From Phascolarctobacterium sp. (lineage in GTDB: Bacteria; Bacillota; Negativicutes; Acidaminococcales; Acidaminococcaceae), in contig DXVZ01000039.1 in the NCBI GenBank assembly GCA_019417125.1, positions 1-10,548 on the forward strand: a stretch of DNA of 10,548 nucleotides, read 5' to 3'. Below the pieces are notes generated by a model. That model saw nothing but the letters and a program-made list of their open reading frames with translations, was not told the origin of the DNA and made no database searches. The position numbers and the translations under genes are program-made. This document shows, piece by piece, positions 1 to 5,523 of this stretch; position 1 is the first letter of the stretch; each line of letters begins with the position of its first letter.

Positions 1-72
1 GTGTTTTTACATTCGTTTTTTGTGCGTCTGGAAGGAAATCAGATTTTTAAAATTAAAATCTAAACTTTTTTT

Positions 73-121
73 GGGGTTCGACAGACCCTCGGCGTTCATT
101 TTTCCCAGAAAGTACCTACCG
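73..121. other. Unassigned conserved-looking stretch with small hairpin, possible packaging (cos-like) region
   Basis: No ORF of note is visible in 1-140. Read on the minus strand, 121 to 73 is more GC-rich than its surroundings and contains a GGTACTTTCTGGG word followed by a small hairpin (GGGT 74-77 pairing with ACCC 85-88, 7-nt loop) and then a run of A. It sits where a terminase/HNH packaging module would normally begin, just after the late regulator. A 'GGTACTT-CTGG then GGG-rich' stretch before the terminase is something I loosely recall from cos-type phages, so a packaging-site role is only a guess. It could equally be the leader of the next gene. Confidence 0.2.
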
Positions 122-144
122 AATTTTTAATTTTTTGTATAAAA

Positions 145-177
145 CTACAAAAACCGCTGGCAGCTACCAACGGTTTT
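145..177 (-). terminator. Rho-independent terminator at the end of the minus-strand transcription unit
   Basis: An 11-bp stem is formed by 150-160 and 167-177 around a 6-nt loop. Read on the minus strand the arms pair throughout if one G-U wobble is allowed, whereas the plus-strand RNA would carry a C-A mismatch. The minus-strand copy is followed by TTTTT and a second T-rich patch. Both points favour termination of leftward transcripts coming from the regulator gene at 256-687 or from the promoter at 244-273. Confidence 0.8.
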
Positions 178-237
178 GCAGGATAGGATGGTTAAGCAAA
201 GGCAGAAGCGGAAACTTCTTTATCAACGCTTTTGCTA
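145..237 (-). ncRNA. Candidate structured leader or small RNA between a promoter and a terminator
   Basis: The stretch between the predicted start near 237 and the terminator at 145-177 has no credible ORF but can fold. The 5' end AGCAAA (236-231) pairs perfectly with TTTGCT (200-195), and inside it AGAAG (219-215) pairs with CTTCT (208-204) around a 6-nt loop. The terminator hairpin follows. The predicted transcription start falls directly at the outer stem. The result would be a free RNA of about 90 nt, or a leader read through by antitermination into the late genes. The layout resembles the lambda pR' / 6S RNA arrangement, but no similarity to a known RNA family is claimed. Confidence 0.4.
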
Positions 238-243
238 TTATAT

Positions 244-273
244 ATTATATCAATGTCAAGATGTGCATTTCAA
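244..273 (-). promoter_or_regulatory. Minus-strand promoter with extended -10, -35 inside a palindrome; candidate late promoter
   Basis: On the minus strand there is a TTGAAA -35 (273-268), an 18-nt spacer and an extended -10 TGATATAAT (252-244). The -35 lies within a 16-bp inverted repeat, GTGCATT-2 nt-AATGCAC (263-278), which could be a regulator site. The promoter overlaps the last codons and stop of the DUF1492/ArpU-like gene. Position after the last early gene suggests a late promoter controlled by that regulator; this is inference. The inverted repeat is followed by a T-run on the plus strand (281-286), so it could also act as a weak plus-strand terminator. Confidence 0.55.
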
Positions 274-687
274 TGCACTCTTTTTTAAAATCGCATTTAA
301 ACCACGCGAATGCAATACATGAATCCAGCGAACCTCATAACCTAAATCCAAAGCAATGGACTCCCATTTTTGATAGCACAGATAATGTTTGTGTAAAACC
401 ACTTTTAATTTGGGGTCATCAACCAGTGCTATAAGCTGACGAATTTCCCCTAATGCCAACATCAAAAGTTCAACTTCTGACTGAATTATATTTTCTGCAT
501 CTACTATTTTAGCCATAACATTTGCAATACGTTGTCCTGTCCCACCACCGCCAGGTGCTAAGCTATACGAAGGCGTTATGCGACTCGCATTATCCCGTAG
601 TGTTTGTAATTCAAGATATTCGGCTTCGATTTGCTTTTGTATGGTATAAGCACTCCGCAGTTTCTCTTTTAATTCATCCTTGGTCAT
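256..687 (-). CDS. DUF1492/ArpU-like phage transcriptional regulator with sigma-region-4-like HTH
   Basis: This 143-aa protein has an acidic, helical N-terminal half and a glycine-rich linker (about 45-51). Its C-terminal helical domain ends in a helix-turn-helix-like segment (about residues 105-133, containing KWESIALDLGY and a recognition-like helix). This build and length match the DUF1492 / ArpU-type regulators that Bacillota phages carry at the end of the early region, where they activate late transcription. The start has an excellent AGGAGG five bases upstream of ATG. It is the last gene of the leftward series and its stop overlaps the predicted promoter at 244-273, an obvious candidate target. 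The family call rests on recalled motif layout and position; a generic sigma-like phage protein is the alternative. Confidence 0.75.
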   Translation of the reverse strand: MTKDELKEKLRSAYTIQKQIEAEYLELQTLRDNASRITPSYSLAPGGGGTGQRIANVMAKIVDAENIIQSEVELLMLALGEIRQLIALVDDPKLKVVLHKHYLCYQKWESIALDLGYEVRWIHVLHSRGLNAILKKSALKCTS

Positions 688-707
688 TATTCCTCCTGCA
701 TATTTAT

Positions 708-1028
708 CTACTCCTGATGCTTACCCCACATATACAGCATGATGGCGCTATAAACCATTATGTCTGCCAGACTTTCCTCAACTTTAGGCGTTTCAATGTT
801 CTTTCCCTTTCCGTATACCTGCGCGATATGTTTGCGCGAATATGCCCTGGCTTCGTTGTACATAGCTGACCATGTATCCACTCCTTCTTCAAGTAAAGCT
901 CCTGCTCTAAAATTCGCAAGCGGGTCATCTGCGCCATACTGGGCATTTTTGTTAACAAAAAGTTCAATTGCATTTTTAAATTCTCTCGCCACTGAATCAA
1001 CAAAATCTTTGCCACTATTCTCTAACAT
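708..1028 (-). CDS. DUF1599/MazG-like all-alpha phage protein
   Basis: This 106-aa all-helical protein carries a KNAQYG motif (27-32) and FRAGALLEEG (40-49). Near the C-terminus is an acidic VEESLADIMVYSAIMLYM segment (83-100). The pattern of a K-N-x-x-Y-G turn and an E-E-S-x-x-D helix resembles the DUF1599 / nucleotide-modification-associated group and the MazG-type all-alpha NTP pyrophosphatases, which bind metal through such acidic helices. Substrate and activity are unknown. It has a GAGG ribosome site 8 nt before ATG and lies between the two-pass membrane protein and the late regulator. An alternative is an uncharacterised phage structural or accessory helix protein. The family link is from memory of the motif only. 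Confidence 0.5.
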   Translation of the reverse strand: MLENSGKDFVDSVAREFKNAIELFVNKNAQYGADDPLANFRAGALLEEGVDTWSAMYNEARAYSRKHIAQVYGKGKNIETPKVEESLADIMVYSAIMLYMWGKHQE

Positions 1029-1055
1029 AGTTTTTTCCTCACTTTCTTATACGCT

Positions 1056-1394
1056 TTATCTCTCCTTAACAGTCCAAAGAGCGATCACTATGACTGCCGC
1101 CGTCATTTGAGCTGTTGTAGTTTTTACCGGGTCTGTAATGGCCATATAATAACAAACATAAATCGCTTCGGCCAAACAAAAGTATATAAATAAAATCAAG
1201 CCGACTCTAATTGCCATTTCTGTCCACTGCTTCTTTTTATTAAAGGCGTTATGTTTAGATACAAGTATTTGTATCGCAGCATTTAAAGCTTCTATTAGCG
1301 CTTCGTTTGTTTTTTGATTCTCCGGTGTATTGGCATTAGGGTTTGATTTAAGCGCATCCCGTAAAAGCATAAGCCGTTTAATTATAATTGCCAT
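1056..1394 (-). CDS. Small protein with two C-terminal membrane segments, function unknown
   Basis: The product is 112 aa if started at the ATG ending at 1394, which has a near-ideal GGAGGGG ribosome site six bases upstream. A longer version from 1418 would include that site in coding sequence, so the shorter start is preferred. The N-terminal half is helical and charged. Hydrophobic segments at about 60-84 (VGLILFIYFCLAEAIYVCYY) and 94-108 look like two transmembrane helices. It starts 2 bp past the RusA stop, so the pair is probably translationally linked. I do not recognise a family; a membrane accessory or exclusion protein is conceivable but unsupported. Confidence 0.7.
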   Translation of the reverse strand: MAIIIKRLMLLRDALKSNPNANTPENQKTNEALIEALNAAIQILVSKHNAFNKKKQWTEMAIRVGLILFIYFCLAEAIYVCYYMAITDPVKTTTAQMTAAVIVIALWTVKER

Positions 1395-1395
1395 A

Positions 1396-1797
1396 TTACA
1401 CCCCTCCCGCATCAGCAAAAGCTTTCAACATCACGACTACTTTTATTCGTGGATCTTTTCTATCAACTTCAAAATCGATATCACGGCATAATACTGCACA
1501 ATCATTTTCGTATAAAATGCCTTCCAGCGCATCACATAATAGCTTATGCAGATTATTCATATCGTGTTTGCGCCGGTCTGGCCAATAAGCGTATATCTCA
1601 AGCACAACCTTTTCTGTTGCCGACGGCATAATCCAGCCGGCAGAACGTGCTGCTGCTTTCGCTGTATACGCTGTTTGCAGCTTCCAATTTTTGGCCACTT
1701 CCGTTAACATTCTGCCGCGCCTGCCAAAAGTTCGGCAATTAACATAACAAGCATTTACTGATGGGGGTATGCTTAAAATCATCTCTACCTTTTGCAT
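1396..1797 (-). CDS. rusA: RusA-family Holliday-junction resolvase
   Basis: RusA enzymes are small dimeric endonucleases that cut Holliday junctions; phage copies process recombination and replication intermediates. At 133 aa the length is typical. The N-terminal PPSVNACY (11-18) is the usual RusA opening. The core RRKHDMNNLHKLLCDAL (75-91) followed by ILYENDCAV (94-102) is the active-site region. It supplies D79, K85 and D89/D99, with Asn81 where the E. coli enzyme has the second Asp of its D-x-D. The start has AAAGGA seven bases upstream and lies 1 bp past the stop of the HUH gene. Placement with a replication initiator fits a role in resolving replication products. Confidence 0.88.
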   Translation of the reverse strand: MQKVEMILSIPPSVNACYVNCRTFGRRGRMLTEVAKNWKLQTAYTAKAAARSAGWIMPSATEKVVLEIYAYWPDRRKHDMNNLHKLLCDALEGILYENDCAVLCRDIDFEVDRKDPRIKVVVMLKAFADAGGV

Positions 1798-1798
1798 A

Positions 1799-2671
1799 TC
1801 ATGTTCCTTTCTTTACCGCCGCAATCCCGGGGAATACCCCTTTCTCCGGCGGATTTATACGCCAAACACTTCCGCGCCGCCGCATTTTAACGTATATTGC
1901 CCATTGTCCTGTAATTTCGTTAAATTCTTTGCTGCATTCTGTAAGTACATAACCGGGATACTGTTTTTCAAAATGTTCTTTAACTGCTTCGCAATCTACC
2001 GGCAATAACAAAAGCTGCTGAAACTTTTTGCGGCTTGTTTTGGTATCGCTTATGGATACTTGCGGTTTTTGCAGATTTTGCGAGGGCGTCCAGCGTTTCC
2101 TGCCTTTTGGGTCTTTTGAAAGATATGCAGCCAGCCTTTCAAGCCCTTTATCATCAAGCCGCAGCCGATCCGCATTACAATCACCTAACGCTTGACCGAT
2201 TTTTTCACCTTTACGCCTCTGCCGGCGCCACAATAATTCTATTTCATCACGGCTTAATCCGCTGTTGATAACCAAATGATGATGTATACGCTTGCTTTGC
2301 ACTCCTTGTTCTGTAAGGTAAATGTATTTTAGAGGCGGCAGCCCTTTTCTCTTTCTGGCATTAGCTATCCGCCGCAGATAATTCTTTACTTCTCTCTCAG
2401 CCTGTTCGATACTTTCCGGCAAATATTTGCTGTTATATGTTAGAGTAACGTGCAAATCGCCTTCGGTAAAATTTGTTTTCAGTAAAAGGCAAAAGTATCT
2501 TTTAGCCCTTTTTGCATTTAAGTTTCTTTGTTTTGGTGCTGTAAGCTTTTCTTTTCCCTTACGGTTTATTTTTCTATCTTGCCAAGGGAATAAATCTATT
2601 TCAATGTACTCCGGCTTTACTATCCCGCAATAGTATGTTTTTGTTCTGATACCATTTTTAGCCAATGCCAT
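1799..2671 (-). CDS. HUH-type replication initiation protein (rolling-circle Rep-like)
   Basis: HUH Rep proteins nick one DNA strand at an origin through a tyrosine and start rolling-circle replication. This 290-aa protein shows the motifs in order. Motif I is DLHVTLTYN (72-80). The metal-binding HUH segment is RIHHHLVINSG (128-138). The catalytic-tyrosine helix is LAAYLSKDPKGR (180-191), with Tyr183 and Lys186. The N-terminal 60 residues are basic and may bind DNA. The pattern resembles the phage/plasmid REP_ORF2-G2P group and microvirus-like replication proteins. GGGAG lies 10 nt before the ATG. It directly precedes rusA. An HUH initiator in an otherwise tailed-phage-like gene set is unusual; the assignment to HUH is firm, the mode of replication is inference. 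Confidence 0.82.
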   Translation of the reverse strand: MALAKNGIRTKTYYCGIVKPEYIEIDLFPWQDRKINRKGKEKLTAPKQRNLNAKRAKRYFCLLLKTNFTEGDLHVTLTYNSKYLPESIEQAEREVKNYLRRIANARKRKGLPPLKYIYLTEQGVQSKRIHHHLVINSGLSRDEIELLWRRQRRKGEKIGQALGDCNADRLRLDDKGLERLAAYLSKDPKGRKRWTPSQNLQKPQVSISDTKTSRKKFQQLLLLPVDCEAVKEHFEKQYPGYVLTECSKEFNEITGQWAIYVKMRRRGSVWRINPPEKGVFPGIAAVKKGT

Positions 2672-2760
2672 TTTATAACTTCTCCCTTTTTTGTATGGTT
2701 GAAAAGATAATACTTACATACAAGCCCAAAAGCAGCCACCGCCGCTGATTTTTTCTTCAT
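2620..2760 (-). CDS. Possible small overlapping ORF (46 aa), doubtful
   Basis: A short frame starting MKKKSAAVAAFGLVCKYYLF runs from the ATG at 2760 and overlaps the first 52 bp of the HUH Rep gene out of frame. Its start overlaps the stop of a 20-codon GTG-initiated frame (2757-2819) with a similar Ala-rich hydrophobic run, which could indicate coupled tiny peptides. Neither has a convincing spaced ribosome-binding site, and the overlap with Rep is long. More likely this is leader sequence of the Rep gene; it is recorded because the gap 2672-2836 is the largest in the operon. Confidence 0.15.
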   Translation of the reverse strand: MKKKSAAVAAFGLVCKYYLFNHTKKGEVIKWHWLKMVSEQKHTIAG

Positions 2761-2786
2761 ATATAAATAGAAGAAATTGTAATTGC

Positions 2787-2816
2787 AAAGGCGGCCGCAT
2801 AAACTGCCGCCGCTTT
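2787..2816. repeat. GC-rich hairpin in the gap upstream of the HUH Rep gene
   Basis: AAAGGCGGC (2787-2795) and GCCGCC-GC-TTT (2806-2816) form a 9-bp stem with a two-base bulge and a 10-nt loop in an otherwise A/T-rich 165-bp gap. No T-run follows on the minus strand, so a terminator is unlikely. It may be a translational or processing element for the downstream rep gene, or part of a nicking origin for the HUH protein; neither is shown by sequence alone. Confidence 0.4.
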
Positions 2817-2836
2817 CACCTTTGTTTTGCAATTAT

Positions 2837-3064
2837 TTATTGAAGAAAACTATTAATTAATTTTGCTTCATAACTGTATATCCGCTTTAAATCAAGATTT
2901 TTTAACATCATAATCAAATACGTTAAACAGTTTCGGCATACTGGCACTTCTGTCATTGCGCCATCTGGTCCATAAAATGCCAAAGCCCGGTAGGTTGTTT
3001 TCCCGCAGCATTTGCAATAACTTTTATTGCTGTCAACTAATGCAATCGATTTTTTCTCCATCAT
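2837..3064 (-). CDS. Small zinc-ribbon protein, 75 aa
   Basis: Two cysteine pairs, C17/C20 (CKCC) and C43/C46 (CRNC), are separated by about 22 residues, the layout of a zinc ribbon. A leucine/isoleucine-rich helix follows. The upstream ATG at 3076 is possible, but the ATG at 3064 has GGAG six bases upstream and is preferred; both share the stop. It follows the 95-aa zinc protein with no gap, so the two are likely cotranslated. I do not recognise a named family; a DNA, RNA or protein-binding accessory role is plausible for a phage zinc ribbon. Confidence 0.65.
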   Translation of the reverse strand: MMEKKSIALVDSNKSYCKCCGKTTYRALAFYGPDGAMTEVPVCRNCLTYLIMMLKNLDLKRIYSYEAKLINSFLQ

Positions 3065-3076
3065 TATCAACTCCAT

Positions 3077-3364
3077 TCAGTTTTTATCCTGAAATTTGAT
3101 TTTCTGCCCGCAAACCTTACAATAACCTGTTTCAAATTCATAATCACTGCGACTAACGCATTCTTTGCAGCTGGGGCATACGTAGCATTTACTGTCTTTG
3201 TCATACAATACAATTTTGGTAATCCGGTACTTCAGTGCCCGCTTCGCCGCCGCTAAAGCGTGTGCCTGATCTGTATTTTGTAGAAGTATGCCTGGCAAGT
3301 TGTATTCTTCGCTGTTGCCTAAAATTTCAAGTGCCTGTTCGTTATTCAACCATTTTGTAGCCAT
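3077..3364 (-). CDS. Small protein with C-terminal zinc ribbon, 95 aa
   Basis: The N-terminal about 55 residues look like a compact alpha/beta domain (NEQALEILGNSEEYNL, then ALAAAKRALKYRITKIVLYD). A zinc ribbon with C63/C66 (CPSC) and C82/C85 (CKVC) follows. The pattern suits a structural zinc site rather than catalysis. Translation probably uses AGAGG about 10 nt before the ATG. It lies 14 bp after the P-loop kinase gene and abuts the next zinc protein. No specific family or function can be assigned. Confidence 0.65.
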   Translation of the reverse strand: MATKWLNNEQALEILGNSEEYNLPGILLQNTDQAHALAAAKRALKYRITKIVLYDKDSKCYVCPSCKECVSRSDYEFETGYCKVCGQKIKFQDKN

Positions 3365-3378
3365 CTGTAATCATCCTC

Positions 3379-3783
3379 TTAAAATTCAAAACGCCGCCGC
3401 TGTTCTTCAACTTTTTCTGCCGGTACGCCATGAACATTTTTAAAATTACTCTTAATGATTATTTCAACTACTTCATAACCGTACTTTGCCGCTAACTTAT
3501 AATAAGGTTCCAGTTCCCAACGGCGTGTAAAAGTATTATGTACGGCAATTTCAAAAGCGCCCATCCGCATATAAGTTTCTGTTTCGTTTTGGCAATATGC
3601 ATGTGCTTCCGGTAACTTTTCTGCCCGAAATTTATATTCGCCGCTGACATCGTAAAAGTAATCATCAGCGCTTACTTCACATGGTGTAATTTGCCATGCA
3701 AGGTGCGACTTGCCGCTGCCACTGACGCCGCGAATTAAATAAAGCACTTTTGTAAAATCTGTATATTCCTTACTTTTTTTCAA
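3379..3783 (-). CDS. N4BP2-like P-loop kinase/ATPase (AAA_33 type)
   Basis: The 134-aa protein has a textbook Walker A GVSGSGKS (19-26), an SADDYF segment (38-43) as Walker-B-like acidic patch, VHNTFTRRWELEPY (81-94) and a C-terminal NVHGVPAEKVEEQRRRFE. That order (GxxGSGKS, ADD-Y/F, NTxTxxWExxPY, HGVPxExVxxxxxRFE) is characteristic of N4BP2-like/polynucleotide-kinase-type P-loop proteins. The family's known members phosphorylate or bind nucleic-acid ends. The start codon is TTG at 3783, two codons past an in-frame TGA (CTG GCT intervene), with no later ATG before Walker A; its ribosome site is weak, so the start is less certain than the family. It follows the nuclease-like gene, which suggests nucleic-acid end handling. 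Confidence 0.8.
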   Translation of the reverse strand: MKKSKEYTDFTKVLYLIRGVSGSGKSHLAWQITPCEVSADDYFYDVSGEYKFRAEKLPEAHAYCQNETETYMRMGAFEIAVHNTFTRRWELEPYYKLAAKYGYEVVEIIIKSNFKNVHGVPAEKVEEQRRRFEF

Positions 3784-3824
3784 AGCCAGTCACTCATTTC
3801 TACCCTTACTTAGAGATACCGTTT

Positions 3825-4310
3825 TTATTGCATGTTCCCGACATTAATGTCGGGGACATCTCCTCTATACTGCGGCTTGAACCATTTTAAACAGCCAAGC
3901 CGCATATACCCAACTATCTGCCAAGGTCCCAACGGTTTTACTTTCTTTCTTACAGCAGCTTTTTGAACTATTTCGCACGCCATACAGTCATTAACGACAA
4001 TAACACCGGCACCATGTTCAGCAGCCATGCTTTTAAAAAGCTCCTTATCTTTTTTGTACAAAGCTTTTGGCAATGCATAGTATAGGCTACGCACATCCTC
4101 ACAGTCATGATAATGTTTCTTTTTAAAATCTGCTTTAAAGTCTGCCATCGAAATTTTTATTTCCACTTCGGTCAAATAGTTATTTTTGTTAATATATACA
4201 AAGTCAGCTTCATACCTTCCGCCAAACATCAGTACATTCGGTATCGGGGTATATCCACGCTTGATTCCGAAGTGCCACCCCAAGGCACGCTGTATATCCT
4301 GCTCGTCCAT
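3825..4310 (-). CDS. PD-(D/E)XK nuclease-like protein (MmcB-like)
   Basis: In this 161-aa protein the segment YEADFVYINKNNYLTEVEIKIS (33-54) carries D36 followed by E50-I-K52. This is the D-x(n)-E-x-K core of the PD-(D/E)XK nuclease fold, as in MmcB/DUF-type putative nucleases. The following SMADFKADFKKKHYHD helix and the YYALPKALY strand also fit that fold. It would act on DNA, perhaps as an endonuclease or repair enzyme. The ATG overlaps the stop of the 97-aa gene upstream (TAATG), with a modest GAGGA site. The last 10 codons are encoded by the large palindrome at 3832-3859. Activity is inferred from three residues only. Confidence 0.62.
   Translation of the reverse strand: MDEQDIQRALGWHFGIKRGYTPIPNVLMFGGRYEADFVYINKNNYLTEVEIKISMADFKADFKKKHYHDCEDVRSLYYALPKALYKKDKELFKSMAAEHGAGVIVVNDCMACEIVQKAAVRKKVKPLGPWQIVGYMRLGCLKWFKPQYRGDVPDINVGNMQ
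3832..3859. repeat. 28-bp near-perfect palindrome at the 3' end of the nuclease-like gene
   Basis: The core CCCGACATTAATGTCGGG is an exact 18-bp palindrome. It extends to 28 bp (3832-3859) with one T-G mismatched pair, with no spacer at the centre. It ends at the last codons of the nuclease-like gene and is not followed by a T-run on the minus strand, so it does not look like an intrinsic terminator. Possible roles are a dimeric protein binding site, a recombination or nicking site, or a transcript 3'-end structure. Confidence 0.75.
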
Positions 4311-4603
4311 TACAGTAATTCCTCCGCATGTTTTAAAAAGTTATATTTATAATGTCTTTTTAATTCTGCGCAGGCATCATAAATGCTTAAATCAGGTTTA
4401 AATAGATTTTTACCTTTGCCACAATAACTATCGATTTGCCCGGTCGGGAGCAGCTGCACTTCGCCATCATTCCAAGGCTGGTATTTATTGCCAGCTCTAA
4501 TTTTTATAGGTTTTCCTTGACCAGTAAAAACAACCTTAAAAGGGATATTTTCATTAATCAAATAGCCCACTATGATTTGGATTTTCTCTACCATGTTCCC
4601 CAC
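4310..4603 (-). CDS. Hypothetical phage protein, 97 aa
   Basis: The protein begins with a helix (EKIQIIVGYLINENIPFKVV). Beta-rich stretches follow (TGQGKPIKIRAGNKYQPW, GEVQLLPTGQIDSYCGKGKN), and it ends in a helix (LSIYDACAELKRHYKYNFLKH). I recognise no family. The GTG at 4603 has a GGTGG ribosome site and overlaps the stop of the DUF3102 gene (TAGTG); an ATG at 4594 is the alternative start but would have its G-rich site only 3 nt away. Its stop overlaps the next gene's ATG, so it sits in a translationally coupled run DUF3102 - this gene - nuclease-like gene. Confidence 0.7.
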   Translation of the reverse strand: MGNMVEKIQIIVGYLINENIPFKVVFTGQGKPIKIRAGNKYQPWNDGEVQLLPTGQIDSYCGKGKNLFKPDLSIYDACAELKRHYKYNFLKHAEELL

Positions 4604-5523
4604 TAGATTCCACCATTATTCACTACTACCGCCTTAATGCTGTCCGCCAGCTTCACCGCCGCGCCATAATACTTGGAACGAAGTTCTGTATCTTCGAGTT
4701 TTGCCACCGCCGCCAGCATTTTATTAAAATTATCTTTCGCCGCCGTAAATAGCAACGCGATTTCGGCTTTAGCCGCTGCATCATTATCGCTTACCGGTTT
4801 TTCATTAACAGCAGCCCTTAATTCTTCCAGCTCACGCTGTACCTCGTCAGGTATTTTTTCTACTACGGCAGTTTCAACTGTTGCCGGTTTATCAAGCTCG
4901 GCTTCAAGCTCTTTTATCTTATTTTTTAGTTTTACCGATTCGTCCCAGGCTTCGTTCGCCTTTATATCGGCCTTTTTTACTGCTTCTTTTTGCTGTTCCA
5001 GCTGTGCGGTCAGATTTTCGGATTTTACGCGTTCTTTATTAATACTCTCCTGCGTTCCTTGCAATATATTGTTTAAATTTTTATTAGCGTCATCTAACTG
5101 CTTGTTTCGTTCTTCATACTCTTTAATTTTTGTTTTAAGCTCACGGATGCTTAATTCGGTGGCATTGTTGTCTTCAATAAACTGTTCGCGTTCTTCCGCC
5201 GGAATCCCCAACAGAGCAACCGCCTGCGAATAGCTCAAATTACCAAACGTTTGGGATTTTGAATTGTCGCCAAAAAGCGCTCCCTGGTCAGCTCCGTACT
5301 GTTCATAGATTTTCATTAAGTTGTTTGCAGTGCTTTGGCTGTAATCTACTTTTTCGGCAAGCCACTTGCCAAATTGCCCATGTTCCATCATGCCTTTGGC
5401 TTCTGTAAGGCGCTTGCCTATTTCAATACTGTTAAAAAGCAGAACGTTTCTTGTCTGTTCTTTTATGCTGTTAATCTCCGCCGCCACAATCTCTGGCGTT
5501 CTGATAATATCAATGCTATTCAT
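4603..5523 (-). CDS. DUF3102 coiled-coil phage protein
   Basis: This 306-aa protein opens with a helical domain carrying EIGKRLTEAKGMMEHGQFGKWL (35-56) and VDYSQSTANNLMKIYEQYG (59-77). These are the hallmark of DUF3102 proteins (GK-L-EAK--L-HG-F--W followed by S--TA-N-M). The long middle (about 118-235) is an almost pure E/K/Q coiled coil, and a short helical C-terminal domain follows (about 255-300). DUF3102 proteins are common in Bacillota phages and conjugative elements. Their function is unproven, and a ParB-like or DNA-binding N-terminus has been suggested. It overlaps the PcfJ stop by an ATGA junction, implying coupled translation with pcfJ. A structural or partition-like role is speculation. 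Confidence 0.8.
   Translation of the reverse strand: MNSIDIIRTPEIVAAEINSIKEQTRNVLLFNSIEIGKRLTEAKGMMEHGQFGKWLAEKVDYSQSTANNLMKIYEQYGADQGALFGDNSKSQTFGNLSYSQAVALLGIPAEEREQFIEDNNATELSIRELKTKIKEYEERNKQLDDANKNLNNILQGTQESINKERVKSENLTAQLEQQKEAVKKADIKANEAWDESVKLKNKIKELEAELDKPATVETAVVEKIPDEVQRELEELRAAVNEKPVSDNDAAAKAEIALLFTAAKDNFNKMLAAVAKLEDTELRSKYYGAAVKLADSIKAVVVNNGGI

Noticed and set aside
73..88. GGGGTTCGACAGACCC resembling a tRNA T-arm or tmRNA end
   Set aside because: The loop does not begin with TTC when the stem pairs correctly, and no acceptor, D or anticodon arm is found nearby.
4266..4290. Short inverted repeat GTGCC/GGCAC
   Set aside because: Five-base arms with a 7-nt loop inside coding sequence; expected by chance.
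4673..5233. 186-codon plus-strand frame rich in Ser/Ala/Phe
   Set aside because: Exact complement of the DUF3102 coiled-coil gene; the Ser/Ala/Phe bias is what the complement of Glu/Lys/Ala codons gives.
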